NCBI RefSeq assembly: GCF_023823125.1
Contig: NZ_CP090949.1
Location: 1,512,001-1,576,000, forward strand
DNA: 64,000 nucleotides
Direction: 5' to 3'
Source: Erythrobacter aurantius
GTDB lineage: Bacteria; Pseudomonadota; Alphaproteobacteria; Sphingomonadales; Sphingomonadaceae
Below, in pieces: positions 28,907-37,604 of the stretch (position 1 is the first letter of the stretch; every line of letters starts with the position of its first letter). The position numbers and the translations under genes are program-made. The notes under the pieces were generated by a model. The model had not been told where the DNA came from, ran no database searches, and saw only the letters and a program-made list of their open reading frames with translations.

Positions 28907-28995
28907 CAGCTGGACCTTGCTAGAATCAACGCCGCATTCGCCGGGTGGCGCGCGGGAGGCTGCGCTCTATATAGAGAGCAATTGCATCGTGCAAC

Positions 28996-29018
28996 TTGTT
29001 GCGAATCGTTCTTAATTA
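28996..29018 (+). promoter_or_regulatory. possible Fur-type iron box
   Basis: TTGTTGCGAATCGTTCTTAATTA just upstream of the first cysteine desulfurase (start 29026) resembles the AT-rich imperfect palindrome of proteobacterial Fur boxes, centred on GCGAAT-x-GTTC. Match is partial, so this is a candidate only; iron control of a cysteine desulfurase gene would make sense. Confidence 0.3.
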
Positions 29019-29025
29019 GGTCTCC

Positions 29026-30030
29026 GTGTCCCGACCCCGCATCTATCTCGATCATGCCGCCACCTCGCCACTGCGCCCCGAAGCAAGGGCGGCAATGGAG
29101 GAAGGGTTTGCGCTATGGGCCAACCCGTCGTCCCCCCATGCGGAGGGGCGCAAGGCCAAGCAGGCGCTCGAGGATGCGCGAGACCGGATCAAGGCGGCGT
29201 TGGGGCTGGGCCAAGGAGACAAGAACTACGAGCTGATCTTCACCTCGGGCGCGAGCGAGGCTTTGTGGATCGCGCTGAACCGGGCGAAGGCCAATCGCCG
29301 GATCGTCAGCGCGGTGGAGCATGACGCGGTGTTCCGCGCCGCGCCCGATGCGGAAATCTCGTCCGACGAGAGCCTGTTCGACGCGCAGACCATCCTTGCG
29401 GTGCAGCACGTCAATTCCGAAACCGGCGTGATCAATCCGGTCGACCAGATGGCCGCAGCCTTGCGCGAAACGGGCGCTGTGATGCTGTCCGATTGCGCGC
29501 AAAGCGCGGGCAAGATCGAGCTGCCCGATGCCGACATGCTGGTGGTTTCGGCGCACAAGTTCGGCGGGCCGATCGGGATCGGAGCCTTGCTGATGCGCGA
29601 TTTCAACCTGCTTGAGCCGACCGGCGGGCACGAACGCGGTTATCGCCAGGGGACTGAGAATATGCCCGGAGCCCTCGGCATGGCCGCCGCACTGGAGGCA
29701 GGCGCATGGGCAACCAGCGCCGATCAGCGCGCGGCATTCGCGGCCGAACTTTCCGGGGACGTCCTGACGTTCGGCGATCAGGCCGATCATATCCTCGCAC
29801 TGGCTCACCCCACCATGTCTGCACAGGCGTTGCTGATCCGCCTCGACGCAATGGGATTGGCCGTGTCGGCGGGGAGCGCCTGTTCCTCCGGCACGCTCAA
29901 GAAAAGCCGCGTGCTCGATGCCTTCGGCGTTTCGGACGAGGTAGCCGCGCGCACGATCCGGGTCAGCCTTGGCTGGAACACCACGGCAGGGGAATTGGAC
30001 CAATTTGTCGAGGCTTGGCGCTCGCTTTGA
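29026..30030 (+). CDS. cysteine desulfurase, first of a tandem pair
   Basis: PLP enzyme of the class V aminotransferase family, 334 residues, that takes sulfur from cysteine for Fe-S clusters or thio-modifications. It begins with a GTG and reads RIYLDHAATSPLRPEARAAM; the PLP lysine is in VSAHKFGGPIGIGALL and the catalytic cysteine in SAGSACSSGTLKKSRVL. It is shorter than the 390-400 residues of IscS. The next gene encodes a second member of the family, 28 bp downstream. Confidence 0.88.
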   Translation: MSRPRIYLDHAATSPLRPEARAAMEEGFALWANPSSPHAEGRKAKQALEDARDRIKAALGLGQGDKNYELIFTSGASEALWIALNRAKANRRIVSAVEHDAVFRAAPDAEISSDESLFDAQTILAVQHVNSETGVINPVDQMAAALRETGAVMLSDCAQSAGKIELPDADMLVVSAHKFGGPIGIGALLMRDFNLLEPTGGHERGYRQGTENMPGALGMAAALEAGAWATSADQRAAFAAELSGDVLTFGDQADHILALAHPTMSAQALLIRLDAMGLAVSAGSACSSGTLKKSRVLDAFGVSDEVAARTIRVSLGWNTTAGELDQFVEAWRSL

Positions 30031-30058
30031 CAATCCCCTTTTGATAGGGGCTGACGTC

Positions 30059-31141
30059 ATGATCTATCTCGACAATCAGGCGACCACTCCGCTTGCCCCC
30101 GAAGCCCGCGAAGCCATGCTGCAGCATCTGGACGGGCCGGACGGCAGCGCCTTTGCCAATCCGCATTCCCCGCATCGCATGGGCCGGATGGCGGCGGCTG
30201 CGGTGGAGGCCGCGCGCGAGAAGGTGGCGGCGCTGTTCCCGTCGGGCGGGCGCGTGATCTTCACCGGCAATGCTTGCGAAGCGATCAACCTCGCCATGCG
30301 CGGTGCGCAGATCGAAGGGGGTATCGCCATCTCCGCGATCGAACATGCGGCGGTGAAGGACACGGCCAAGGTATTGGGCGATCCCGAGGTAATCCCCGTC
30401 GACAGCGAAGGCTGCGTCGATCCGCGCACCAATCTGCCGTCCGGCGTCGGCCTTGTCTGCGTTATGCAGGTCAACAATGAAATCGGCACTGTGCAGCCGG
30501 TCGATCAACTGGCCGATCAGGCGCATGCGGCGGGCGCGCTGTTCCTGTGCGACGCGGTGCAGGGCGCGGGCAAGGTCGCGCCTCCCGAAAAAGCCGACAT
30601 GATCGCGGTGAGCGCGCACAAGATTTACGGCCCCAAGGGCATCGGCGCGCTGTGGGTGAGGGACGGGGTGGAACTGACTCCGCAGATCACCGGCGGGCTT
30701 CAGGAAGGATTGCGTTCGGGCACGCTGTCCCCGGCGCTGGTCGCAGGGTTCGGCGTGGCGGCGCAGCTGGCGCATGAACGCATGGAGGAAGACCGCGAAC
30801 ACGCGCGCGCCCTGTGGGATCGCGCGCTGGAACTGTTCGACGACTGGCAAGTGAACGGCAGCCTCACCGCCCGCAACCACGCCAATCTCAGCATCAGGCG
30901 CGGAGGGCTGGATGTGGCGCGGTTGATGAGCACCTGCCGCAATGTCATGTTTTCCGCCGGAAGCGCCTGCGCCAGCGGATCGGGCAAGCCCAGCCATGTG
31001 CTCAAAGCCATCGGGCTTTCCGATGCCGAAGCGAAAAGCACGATCCGGCTCGGCTGGGGTCGCTATACTTCGGCAGAGGAGCTTGAGGCGGCGGCACAGG
31101 ACATCAAAGCTGCGGTGAAGGAGCAGGAATTGTGGGTTTGA
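30059..31141 (+). CDS. cysteine desulfurase, second of a tandem pair
   Basis: A 360-residue class V aminotransferase with MIYLDNQATTPLAPEAREAM at the N terminus, the PLP lysine in VSAHKIYGPKGIGALWV and the catalytic cysteine in SAGSACASGSGKPSHVL. It is closer to typical IscS/NifS than the first copy. The start at 30059 fits the family; the frame is open upstream but that region belongs to the first gene. It overlaps the ferredoxin gene by 10 bp. Confidence 0.9.
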   Translation: MIYLDNQATTPLAPEAREAMLQHLDGPDGSAFANPHSPHRMGRMAAAAVEAAREKVAALFPSGGRVIFTGNACEAINLAMRGAQIEGGIAISAIEHAAVKDTAKVLGDPEVIPVDSEGCVDPRTNLPSGVGLVCVMQVNNEIGTVQPVDQLADQAHAAGALFLCDAVQGAGKVAPPEKADMIAVSAHKIYGPKGIGALWVRDGVELTPQITGGLQEGLRSGTLSPALVAGFGVAAQLAHERMEEDREHARALWDRALELFDDWQVNGSLTARNHANLSIRRGGLDVARLMSTCRNVMFSAGSACASGSGKPSHVLKAIGLSDAEAKSTIRLGWGRYTSAEELEAAAQDIKAAVKEQELWV

Positions 31142-31467
31142 AAGTCACCTTCATCGACCCGCGCGGCACCGCGATCGAGGCAGAGGCTGATGCGGGCGAC
31201 AATCTGCTGAAAATCGGGCAGGCTGCGGGCCTCCCGCTCGAGGGGACGTGCGAGGGGCAGATGGCCTGTTCCACCTGCCATGTGATCGTCGCGCCCGAAT
31301 GGTTCGAGAAGCTGGACGAACCGAGCGAGGAAGAGGAAGACATGCTCGATTTCGCCGCCGGAGCGCGCCGGACAAGCCGCCTTTCGTGCCAGATCGACCT
31401 GACCGAGGCGCTTGACGGGCTGACCGTCAGCGTGCCCGCTGAAAGCAACGACGCGCGGCGGATGTAA
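31132..31467 (+). CDS. 2Fe-2S ferredoxin (adrenodoxin type)
   Basis: Electron carrier of 111 residues with the four cluster ligands in CEGQMACSTCHV and a fourth Cys in RLSCQIDL, spaced as in vertebrate-type and Isc ferredoxins. Start is a GTG at 31132 inside the end of the desulfurase gene, with AGGAG before it. Ferredoxins of this type give electrons for Fe-S assembly, consistent with the two desulfurases upstream; no scaffold gene is adjacent. Confidence 0.93.
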   Translation: MGLKVTFIDPRGTAIEAEADAGDNLLKIGQAAGLPLEGTCEGQMACSTCHVIVAPEWFEKLDEPSEEEEDMLDFAAGARRTSRLSCQIDLTEALDGLTVSVPAESNDARRM

Positions 31468-31487
31468 GGGTGAACGGGGGGAAGACC

Positions 31488-33239
31488 ATGATCCGCAAAT
31501 TCATCGCCCTGATGGTTCTCGCCGCGAGCTGCATGCTTGCAGGCGTTCCCGCCCAGGCAGGGGGCAAGCATGCGCTGCTGATCGGCAATTCCTCATACCA
31601 GCAAGTCGGCACCGGAGAGCAGTGGAGCAGCCTGCCCAATCCGGCCAATGATGTGGACATGGTGGCCGCTTCGCTGCGTTCGATCGGCTTTGCGGTGACT
31701 GTCGTGCCCGACGGGACATGGGCGCAGATGCGCAGCGCGGTTGACGGGTTCAGCCGCTCCATCGACGATGCCGATATCGTTGTGTTCTATTACGCCGGGC
31801 ATGGTTTCGAATATGGCCGCCGCAATTACCTCGTCCCGGTGGACGCGCCCCTGCAGGCAAGCGCGGACGAGATCGACCGCGTGTTCATCGAATTCGAAGC
31901 GCTTGCCGACCGTTTGACGCATGACGGGACGACCATCTTCATGCTTGATGCGTGCCGCACGGCGGGCGATGTCGGCCCTTCGGCCAGTGCCGGGAATCAG
32001 GTGACCCGCAGCGCGCCAGCCCCGGTGATCATCGAACCCGCGACGCGACAGGCGGCGAGCGTTTCTGCAGGCATTCGCGAGTTTGATTTTGAGCCCGGCG
32101 CTCGGGTGGCGGTGCTCTATTCCACCGGGCGCGGCATCCCCGCCTATGACGCAGCCCCGCCGCCCGAGAACGTCAGCCCCTTTGCCTATGAGGTGGCGAC
32201 CAAGGTGACGGTGCCCAAGGTTGATGTGAGCCTCGTCTTCAACTCGATCCGTCAAGGCGTGTATGAACGCACCGAAGGGTTCTGGCCGCCGCAGGTGCCG
32301 TTCACCTACAATTCGCTGTCGCCCAACACGTTTCTGGCGGATGCGATAAGTACAGCCGCCATTGCTGAGCAAGCCGATGCGCCGCCCGCGCTGCGCCCGA
32401 TCGACCTGTCGTTGGAAGAACTGGAGCGGATCGACGAACCGATCCTGATCATGCGCGTGCTGGCGGAACATTCGGTCGCCGAGATTGAGGCGCTGGTGGC
32501 GGCGGGCGATCCGCTGGCGACCTATCTGCTGGGCTATATGCAGCATTTCGGCATGGGGGTTGAAAAAGACCTCGATGCGGCGCGTGCGACGCTGGAAAAG
32601 GCGGCGGCGCACGGCACGCCCTATGGCCAGCTCGAGCTTGCCTATTTCCTGCGGGTCAATGTGCGTGACGAGGCGGACAAGGCGCGCTCGCTTGAACTCT
32701 ACAAGGCGGCAGCGGACCAGAACTATGCCAAGGCGCGCGGACATTATTCGCGGGTGCTGATTGGCGCAGCCGAGCATCGCGGAACGCCCGAGTACCTCGA
32801 AGGAGTGCGCCAGCAACGCCTCGCCGCGGAAGCCGGCTATGCCTATGCCTATTACGGCTTGTTCTATGCCATCCCCGAGGAGGGCGAGGCCTTTGTCATG
32901 GCGCTCAAGGAAATGGCGCAAGAAGGGCGCGCGGATGCAGACCAGCAATTGTGCAACATCTTCGTGCGCGAGGCGCGGTTTGCCGAGGCTGTCCCGCATT
33001 GCGAGGTGGCGGCCAAGGCGGGCTATCCCGATGCATTTGCGCAAATGGCGCTGTCCGCCAACAACGGCTGGGTCGGCCCACGTTCGATTGAGGATGCGCG
33101 CTTCTGGATGCGTCAGGCGCTTTCGCGCGGCGATCTCGAAGCGGGGCTGTGCGCGCAGATGGTGTCGATGCAATATGAATTGGCAGTCGAAACCAACACG
33201 CTGGACGCGGCGCGCATCCTCAACTGTTCACGCAGCTAG
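31488..33239 (+). CDS. secreted caspase-like (C14) protein with Sel1/TPR repeats
   Basis: Exported protein of 583 residues. After a signal peptide (ending near VPAQAGG) comes a caspase-fold p20 domain (KHALLIGNSSYQ), with the catalytic His in VVFYYAGHGFEYG and Cys in IFMLDACRTAG, as in orthocaspases. From about residue 340 it has Sel1-like helical repeats (ATYLLGYMQHFGMGVEKDLDAARATLEKAAAHG). The two-residue dyad is intact, so it may be an active peptidase; targets are unknown. The ATG at 31488 has a GGGGGGAAG sequence before it; a GTG at 31470 is an alternative. Its stop codon overlaps the convergent lipoprotein gene. Confidence 0.82.
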   Translation: MIRKFIALMVLAASCMLAGVPAQAGGKHALLIGNSSYQQVGTGEQWSSLPNPANDVDMVAASLRSIGFAVTVVPDGTWAQMRSAVDGFSRSIDDADIVVFYYAGHGFEYGRRNYLVPVDAPLQASADEIDRVFIEFEALADRLTHDGTTIFMLDACRTAGDVGPSASAGNQVTRSAPAPVIIEPATRQAASVSAGIREFDFEPGARVAVLYSTGRGIPAYDAAPPPENVSPFAYEVATKVTVPKVDVSLVFNSIRQGVYERTEGFWPPQVPFTYNSLSPNTFLADAISTAAIAEQADAPPALRPIDLSLEELERIDEPILIMRVLAEHSVAEIEALVAAGDPLATYLLGYMQHFGMGVEKDLDAARATLEKAAAHGTPYGQLELAYFLRVNVRDEADKARSLELYKAAADQNYAKARGHYSRVLIGAAEHRGTPEYLEGVRQQRLAAEAGYAYAYYGLFYAIPEEGEAFVMALKEMAQEGRADADQQLCNIFVREARFAEAVPHCEVAAKAGYPDAFAQMALSANNGWVGPRSIEDARFWMRQALSRGDLEAGLCAQMVSMQYELAVETNTLDAARILNCSRS

Positions 33240-34114
33240 GCTTCAGCTTCCGCCTGTACCGGCGCAAAGCGGCGCTTGGCCATGCGTACACCCCATACGC
33301 CCAGTCCCACCGGCAGTGCGACCGATCCGATCAGGATGAGCAGCGCGGCGAGATAGCCCATGATCGAACCGAGCGCCCCGATCGCACCCTGCGCCGGGGC
33401 GAAGAAATCGCTGCTGATCGGCACGCCTGTTTCGTATCGCACGGTGACGCGGCTGTAGGCGACGCGGCCTTCCATCTGCCGCAGCCAGCTGCGCGCCTGG
33501 TCGATCTCCTCGTTGACGCGCGCGACGCTGCGTTCGGCCTCAACCAGTTCCTGCACCGTCCCTTTGCGGGTGCGCAGCACTTCGAGCAGCCGGTCGCGCA
33601 ATTCGGTGCGGGCGCGCAGGCGCGCTTCGGTGTCGACGATGTTGCGTGACAGTTCCTCCGACGCGATTTCGGCAGAAACCTGCTCCGCGCCTGCATCCTG
33701 CGCCTCATCCTCCAGCAGCGCGCCGAACGCCCGCGCCTGCCGGCTGGCAACCGCCATTTCGAGCACGCCGGTGACTTCGTCGGCTTCCTCGCCGGTCTTG
33801 CTCATGCCGAGAATGCGGCAGGCAGCCGGGCCTTGCTGTTCGCACAGGCTGGCATGGCGACGCTGCAAGGGGCCGATATCGGCAGCGGGCAGCGCCCAGC
33901 GGTAATCATAGGTGTAGGCGAGCTGCGGCATGTTCACCGGGATGTCGCCCAGTTCGGGGATCGCGCCGTCATCGGCGGCGACTTCGCTGGCTTCGGCGGC
34001 ATATTCTGCATCCATTGCGGCTTCTTCGTACATGGCGGAATCCCCCGCTTCGCTGCACGCGCCAAGGCCAACTGCAAGCATTGCGGCACCGGCCAACATC
34101 CAGGTTTTACGCAT
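33236..34114 (-). CDS. DUF4349-like lipoprotein
   Basis: Predicted lipoprotein of 292 residues: lipobox VGLGAC (Cys 20), an acidic Ala/Glu-rich linker, then a domain with a coiled coil (LRARTELRDRLLEVLRTRKGTVQELVEAERSVARVNEEI) and a C-terminal transmembrane helix (IMGYLAALLILIGSVALPVGLGV) before a basic tail. This order fits DUF4349 proteins, whose role is unknown. Its stop codon overlaps the stop of the caspase-like gene tail to tail. Confidence 0.78.
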   Translation of the reverse strand: MRKTWMLAGAAMLAVGLGACSEAGDSAMYEEAAMDAEYAAEASEVAADDGAIPELGDIPVNMPQLAYTYDYRWALPAADIGPLQRRHASLCEQQGPAACRILGMSKTGEEADEVTGVLEMAVASRQARAFGALLEDEAQDAGAEQVSAEIASEELSRNIVDTEARLRARTELRDRLLEVLRTRKGTVQELVEAERSVARVNEEIDQARSWLRQMEGRVAYSRVTVRYETGVPISSDFFAPAQGAIGALGSIMGYLAALLILIGSVALPVGLGVWGVRMAKRRFAPVQAEAEA

Positions 34115-34306
34115 TTCTCTCTCCTCAAATCGGGGCGGAACAAGGCAGCGAAAGCGAGTCTGCCTTATTCTCGCCCCAATTGTGCCACATTTTAGCCATA
34201 ATTCAAGCCGGGTTGGAATTTCCCGGTTTTCGCCCGCATTCTTCAGGGCGTATTCCCTGTGGAAACGCCTCTCCCGCGCACCCTCCCGCATTGCTAAGCG
34301 AGAGGG

Positions 34307-36601
34307 ATGTCCGACACTTCGACCACTGATGATTCCGATCCGTTCGACGCGATCGTCGATGCGCCCTTCGATGCCGCCCTGTCAGAGCGGTATCTGGTCT
34401 ATGCCCTGTCCACGATCACCGCGCGTTCGCTGCCTGATCTGCGTGACGGGCTGAAACCGGTTCACCGTCGCCTGTTGTGGACTATGCGCCAGCTGAAGCT
34501 TTCGCCTGACAGCGGCTACAAGAAATCGGCCCGCGTCGTGGGTGAGGTGATTGGTAAATATCACCCCCACGGCGATACCGCCGCCTATGACGCGATGGTG
34601 CGGCTCGCGCAGGATTTCTCGCTGCGGTATCCGTTGGTCGAGGGGCAGGGGAATTTCGGCAATATCGACGGCGATAACGCCGCTGCCTACCGCTACACCG
34701 AAGCCCGCCTGACCAAGACCGCGATGCAGTTGATGGAAGGGCTGGACGCGGGCACCGTCGATTTCATCCCGACCTACAATGGCGAGGAAGTCGAACCCGA
34801 ACTGATGCCGGGCCTGTTCCCCAATCTGCTGGCCAATGGCGCCAGCGGGATTGCTGTGGGCATGGCGACCAACATCCCTTCGCACAATGTGGCGGAGGTG
34901 ATCGACGCGACGCTGGAACTGATCGACAATCCGCATGTCGAGCATGAACGGCTGATGGAACTGATGCACGGCCCGGATTTTGCGACCGGTGGCCAGATCG
35001 TGGACAGCGCCGCGACCATTTCCGAAGCCTATCGCACCGGGCGCGGGTCTTTCCGCCTGCGCGGCGTGTTCCGCGCGCCCGAGGCCAAGGATCAGGCCGA
35101 TATCGAAGCCGGGATTGAACGGCTGGGCGGCGGCCAGTGGCAGCTCGTCATCAGCGAAATTCCCTATCAGGTGGCCAAGGGCAAGCTGATCGAACAGATC
35201 GCGCAAGCCATTGCCGACAAGAAGCTGCCGATCCTTGAAGACGTGCGCGACGAAAGCGATGAGAAGATTCGCATCGTGCTCGTCCCGCGCACGCGCAATG
35301 TCGATCCCGAACTGCTCAAGGAATCGATCTTCAAGCTGACCGACATGGAAACCCGTTTCGGGCTGAACATGAACGTGCTGGATGCCACCCGCACCCCGAT
35401 GGTGATGGGTATCAAGGAGCTCCTGGGCCATTGGACCGCCTCGCAGATCGACATCCTCCAGCGGCGCACCCGCCACCGCCTCGACCAGATCGAAAAGCGG
35501 CTGGAACTGGTCGAAGGCTACATCATCGCCTTCCTCAACCTTGATCGCGTGATCGAGATCATCCGGTATGAGGATGATCCTAAGGCGGTGATGATGGAGG
35601 AGTTCAAGCTCACCGACAGGCAGGCCGAGGCCATCCTGAACATGCGCCTGCGGTCCTTGCGCAAGCTGGAAGAAATGCAGCTGCGGCAGGAAAAGGACGA
35701 ATTGCTGGCCGAGCAGGACGATCTCAACAAGCTGCTCGAAAGCCCGGCCCGCCAGCGCACCCGGCTGAAGAAGGACTTGCGGACCTTGCGCAAGGACTAT
35801 GCCGAGGACACCGCGCTGGGCGCGCGTCGAACGCTGATCCGCGAAGCCGCTCCGGCGGTGGAATTCAGCATGGACGCGATGATCGAAAAAGCACCGGTCA
35901 CCGTGATCCTGTCGCAAAAGGGATGGATCAGGGCGGCGAGTGGCCACGTACCGCTGGATCAGGAATTCAAATACAAGGAAGGCGACAAGCTCGCCTACAT
36001 CCTCCACGCGCAGACCACCGACAAGCTGCTGATTGCGGCATCCGACGGGCGGTTCTTTACCCTAGGCTGTGACAAGCTGCCCGGTGCGCGAGGCTTTGGC
36101 GAGCCGGTGCGCACCATGATCGACCTTGAAGCCGAGGCCTCGATTTCAGGGATGCTGGTGCACAAGGAAGGCGGGCGCCTGTTGCTCGCCTCCAGCATCG
36201 GCAAGGGCTTCATCGCGGAGACGAAGGAGCTGCTCGCCGAAACCCGCAAAGGGCGGCAGGTCGTGAACCTGAAGGACGGCGCGCGGCTGCAGGTGATCCG
36301 CGAGGTCCCCGAAGGCCACGATCATGTCGCGGCGGTGGGTGAAAACCGCAAGCTGATCGTCTTCAACCTCGAAGAAATGCCGGTGATGGCGCGCGGGCAG
36401 GGGGTGATGCTGCAACGCTACCGCGATGGCGGATTGAGCGATGCGACCACCTTCGTGCTGGCGGACGGTTTGAGCTGGACGATGGGCGGATCAGGCGAGC
36501 GGACCCGGACCGAAACCGAAATCTGGCAATGGAAGGTCGCTCGCGGCGCCGCCGGTCGCCTGCCGCCGCAGGGTTTCCCGAAGAACAACAGGTTTTCATG
36601 A
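34307..36601 (+). CDS. parC: DNA topoisomerase IV subunit A
   Basis: Decatenates daughter chromosomes with ParE. The 764-residue protein has the DNA-cleavage domain with the catalytic Tyr in NAAAYRYTEARL and the quinolone-region motif KYHPHGDTAAYDAM. It has Thr where E. coli has Ser80 and Asp where it has Glu84. The GyrA-box is absent in the C-terminal domain, which supports ParC over GyrA. The start at 34307 is preceded by GCGAGAGGG. The terminator at 36657 follows. Confidence 0.95.
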   Translation: MSDTSTTDDSDPFDAIVDAPFDAALSERYLVYALSTITARSLPDLRDGLKPVHRRLLWTMRQLKLSPDSGYKKSARVVGEVIGKYHPHGDTAAYDAMVRLAQDFSLRYPLVEGQGNFGNIDGDNAAAYRYTEARLTKTAMQLMEGLDAGTVDFIPTYNGEEVEPELMPGLFPNLLANGASGIAVGMATNIPSHNVAEVIDATLELIDNPHVEHERLMELMHGPDFATGGQIVDSAATISEAYRTGRGSFRLRGVFRAPEAKDQADIEAGIERLGGGQWQLVISEIPYQVAKGKLIEQIAQAIADKKLPILEDVRDESDEKIRIVLVPRTRNVDPELLKESIFKLTDMETRFGLNMNVLDATRTPMVMGIKELLGHWTASQIDILQRRTRHRLDQIEKRLELVEGYIIAFLNLDRVIEIIRYEDDPKAVMMEEFKLTDRQAEAILNMRLRSLRKLEEMQLRQEKDELLAEQDDLNKLLESPARQRTRLKKDLRTLRKDYAEDTALGARRTLIREAAPAVEFSMDAMIEKAPVTVILSQKGWIRAASGHVPLDQEFKYKEGDKLAYILHAQTTDKLLIAASDGRFFTLGCDKLPGARGFGEPVRTMIDLEAEASISGMLVHKEGGRLLLASSIGKGFIAETKELLAETRKGRQVVNLKDGARLQVIREVPEGHDHVAAVGENRKLIVFNLEEMPVMARGQGVMLQRYRDGGLSDATTFVLADGLSWTMGGSGERTRTETEIWQWKVARGAAGRLPPQGFPKNNRFS

Positions 36602-36656
36602 TCGTTGGTGTGCGCGGGCCCATTGACGGCTCCGTCCCAACCAAGCGGATGAAAGC

Positions 36657-36696
36657 AAAAGCCGCGGCCACCATTGCTGGTGACCGCGGCTTTTTT
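36657..36696. terminator. terminator between parC and the convergent gene
   Basis: AAAAGCCGCGG at 36657-36667 pairs with CCGCGGCTTTT at 36684-36694, followed by TT. On the minus strand the stem is followed by TTTTGC, so it may serve both parC and the convergent secreted-protein gene. Confidence 0.85.
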
Positions 36697-36718
36697 CTGC
36701 CCGAACGGGCGTGTCTGC

Positions 36719-37321
36719 TTACATGCTGACGCCGGTTGCGCCTGCGGCTTCCTCGGTCGCCGCCATTTCGGCTTCCTTGGCGCGGGCCTGTGCCGGGGTG
36801 AGGATTTCTGCACCTTCTGGCACCTCGACGGTGTTCGCGCCCAGCTGTGCGCCGGTGTAGAGCGCCATCAGCGCGCCTTCAGGGCTCACGGCGAAGGATT
36901 CGCGGGTCAGGGTGACGATGCCCATGTCGTTCTGCACGATCACGGTGTCTTCGCTGTCGATGGTGTAGACGGTGCCGGCGGGCAGGCCGTCAGCGCTGAC
37001 GACCATAGCGCCTTCGACCAGCGCGGCATCGCGCTTGGCATTGGCTTCGGCAACCTGCGCATCCATCATGCCGTCGATCTGGCCCTTGGTGGCGTTGATC
37101 GTCCAGTTGCCTTCGCGTTGTGCAAAGAAGTTCGCAGGCAGCGGAGCCTGGTGCTTGCCGGTGTCGACAAGGACTGTCGCGCCATCATTGCTGACAACCG
37201 TGCCGACTTCGGTCGGGGTTTCTTCCTGGCTGAAGATGGTGGTGCCGACGTCTTGCGCATTGGCGGCGACGGGGGCGGCAGCCACAACGGTGGCAATAAG
37301 GGCAAGCTTTGCAAATTTCAT
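36719..37321 (-). CDS. secreted protein of unknown function
   Basis: Exported protein of 200 residues with a clear signal peptide (cleavage near ANAQD). The mature part has no cysteine and repeats the pattern of short hydrophobic strands with GTVV/GTVY (TEVGTVVSNDGATVLVDTGK, LPAGTVYTIDSEDTVIV), suggesting beta-rich folding. Function not recognised. The ATG at 37321 follows GGAGAG and is preferred over an in-frame TTG at 37327. Confidence 0.6.
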   Translation of the reverse strand: MKFAKLALIATVVAAAPVAANAQDVGTTIFSQEETPTEVGTVVSNDGATVLVDTGKHQAPLPANFFAQREGNWTINATKGQIDGMMDAQVAEANAKRDAALVEGAMVVSADGLPAGTVYTIDSEDTVIVQNDMGIVTLTRESFAVSPEGALMALYTGAQLGANTVEVPEGAEILTPAQARAKEAEMAATEEAAGATGVSM

Positions 37322-37604
37322 GATCAATTACTCTCCAGTTGTAATTCCAGTCAGACCCCGGAGGGGAAGGGTGGCCGCCGCAAACAGGAGGGCAGCGCGT
37401 GCAGGATGGACGCAAGACCAAAAGGGCCAGGCCAACAGCGATGGAAGCACGCTCCTGCGAACAATGTGCGAAACGCGCGGGGAGTTCCCTAACGGCAGGC
37501 CCGGCCTGTGACAAGTCGACGACCTGTGACTTTTATGTGACTGATCGCGCCTGAAGCTCGCCTTAACGTAAACGTCAAAGTCCGGTCAGCAATGGCGGTC
37601 AGCG

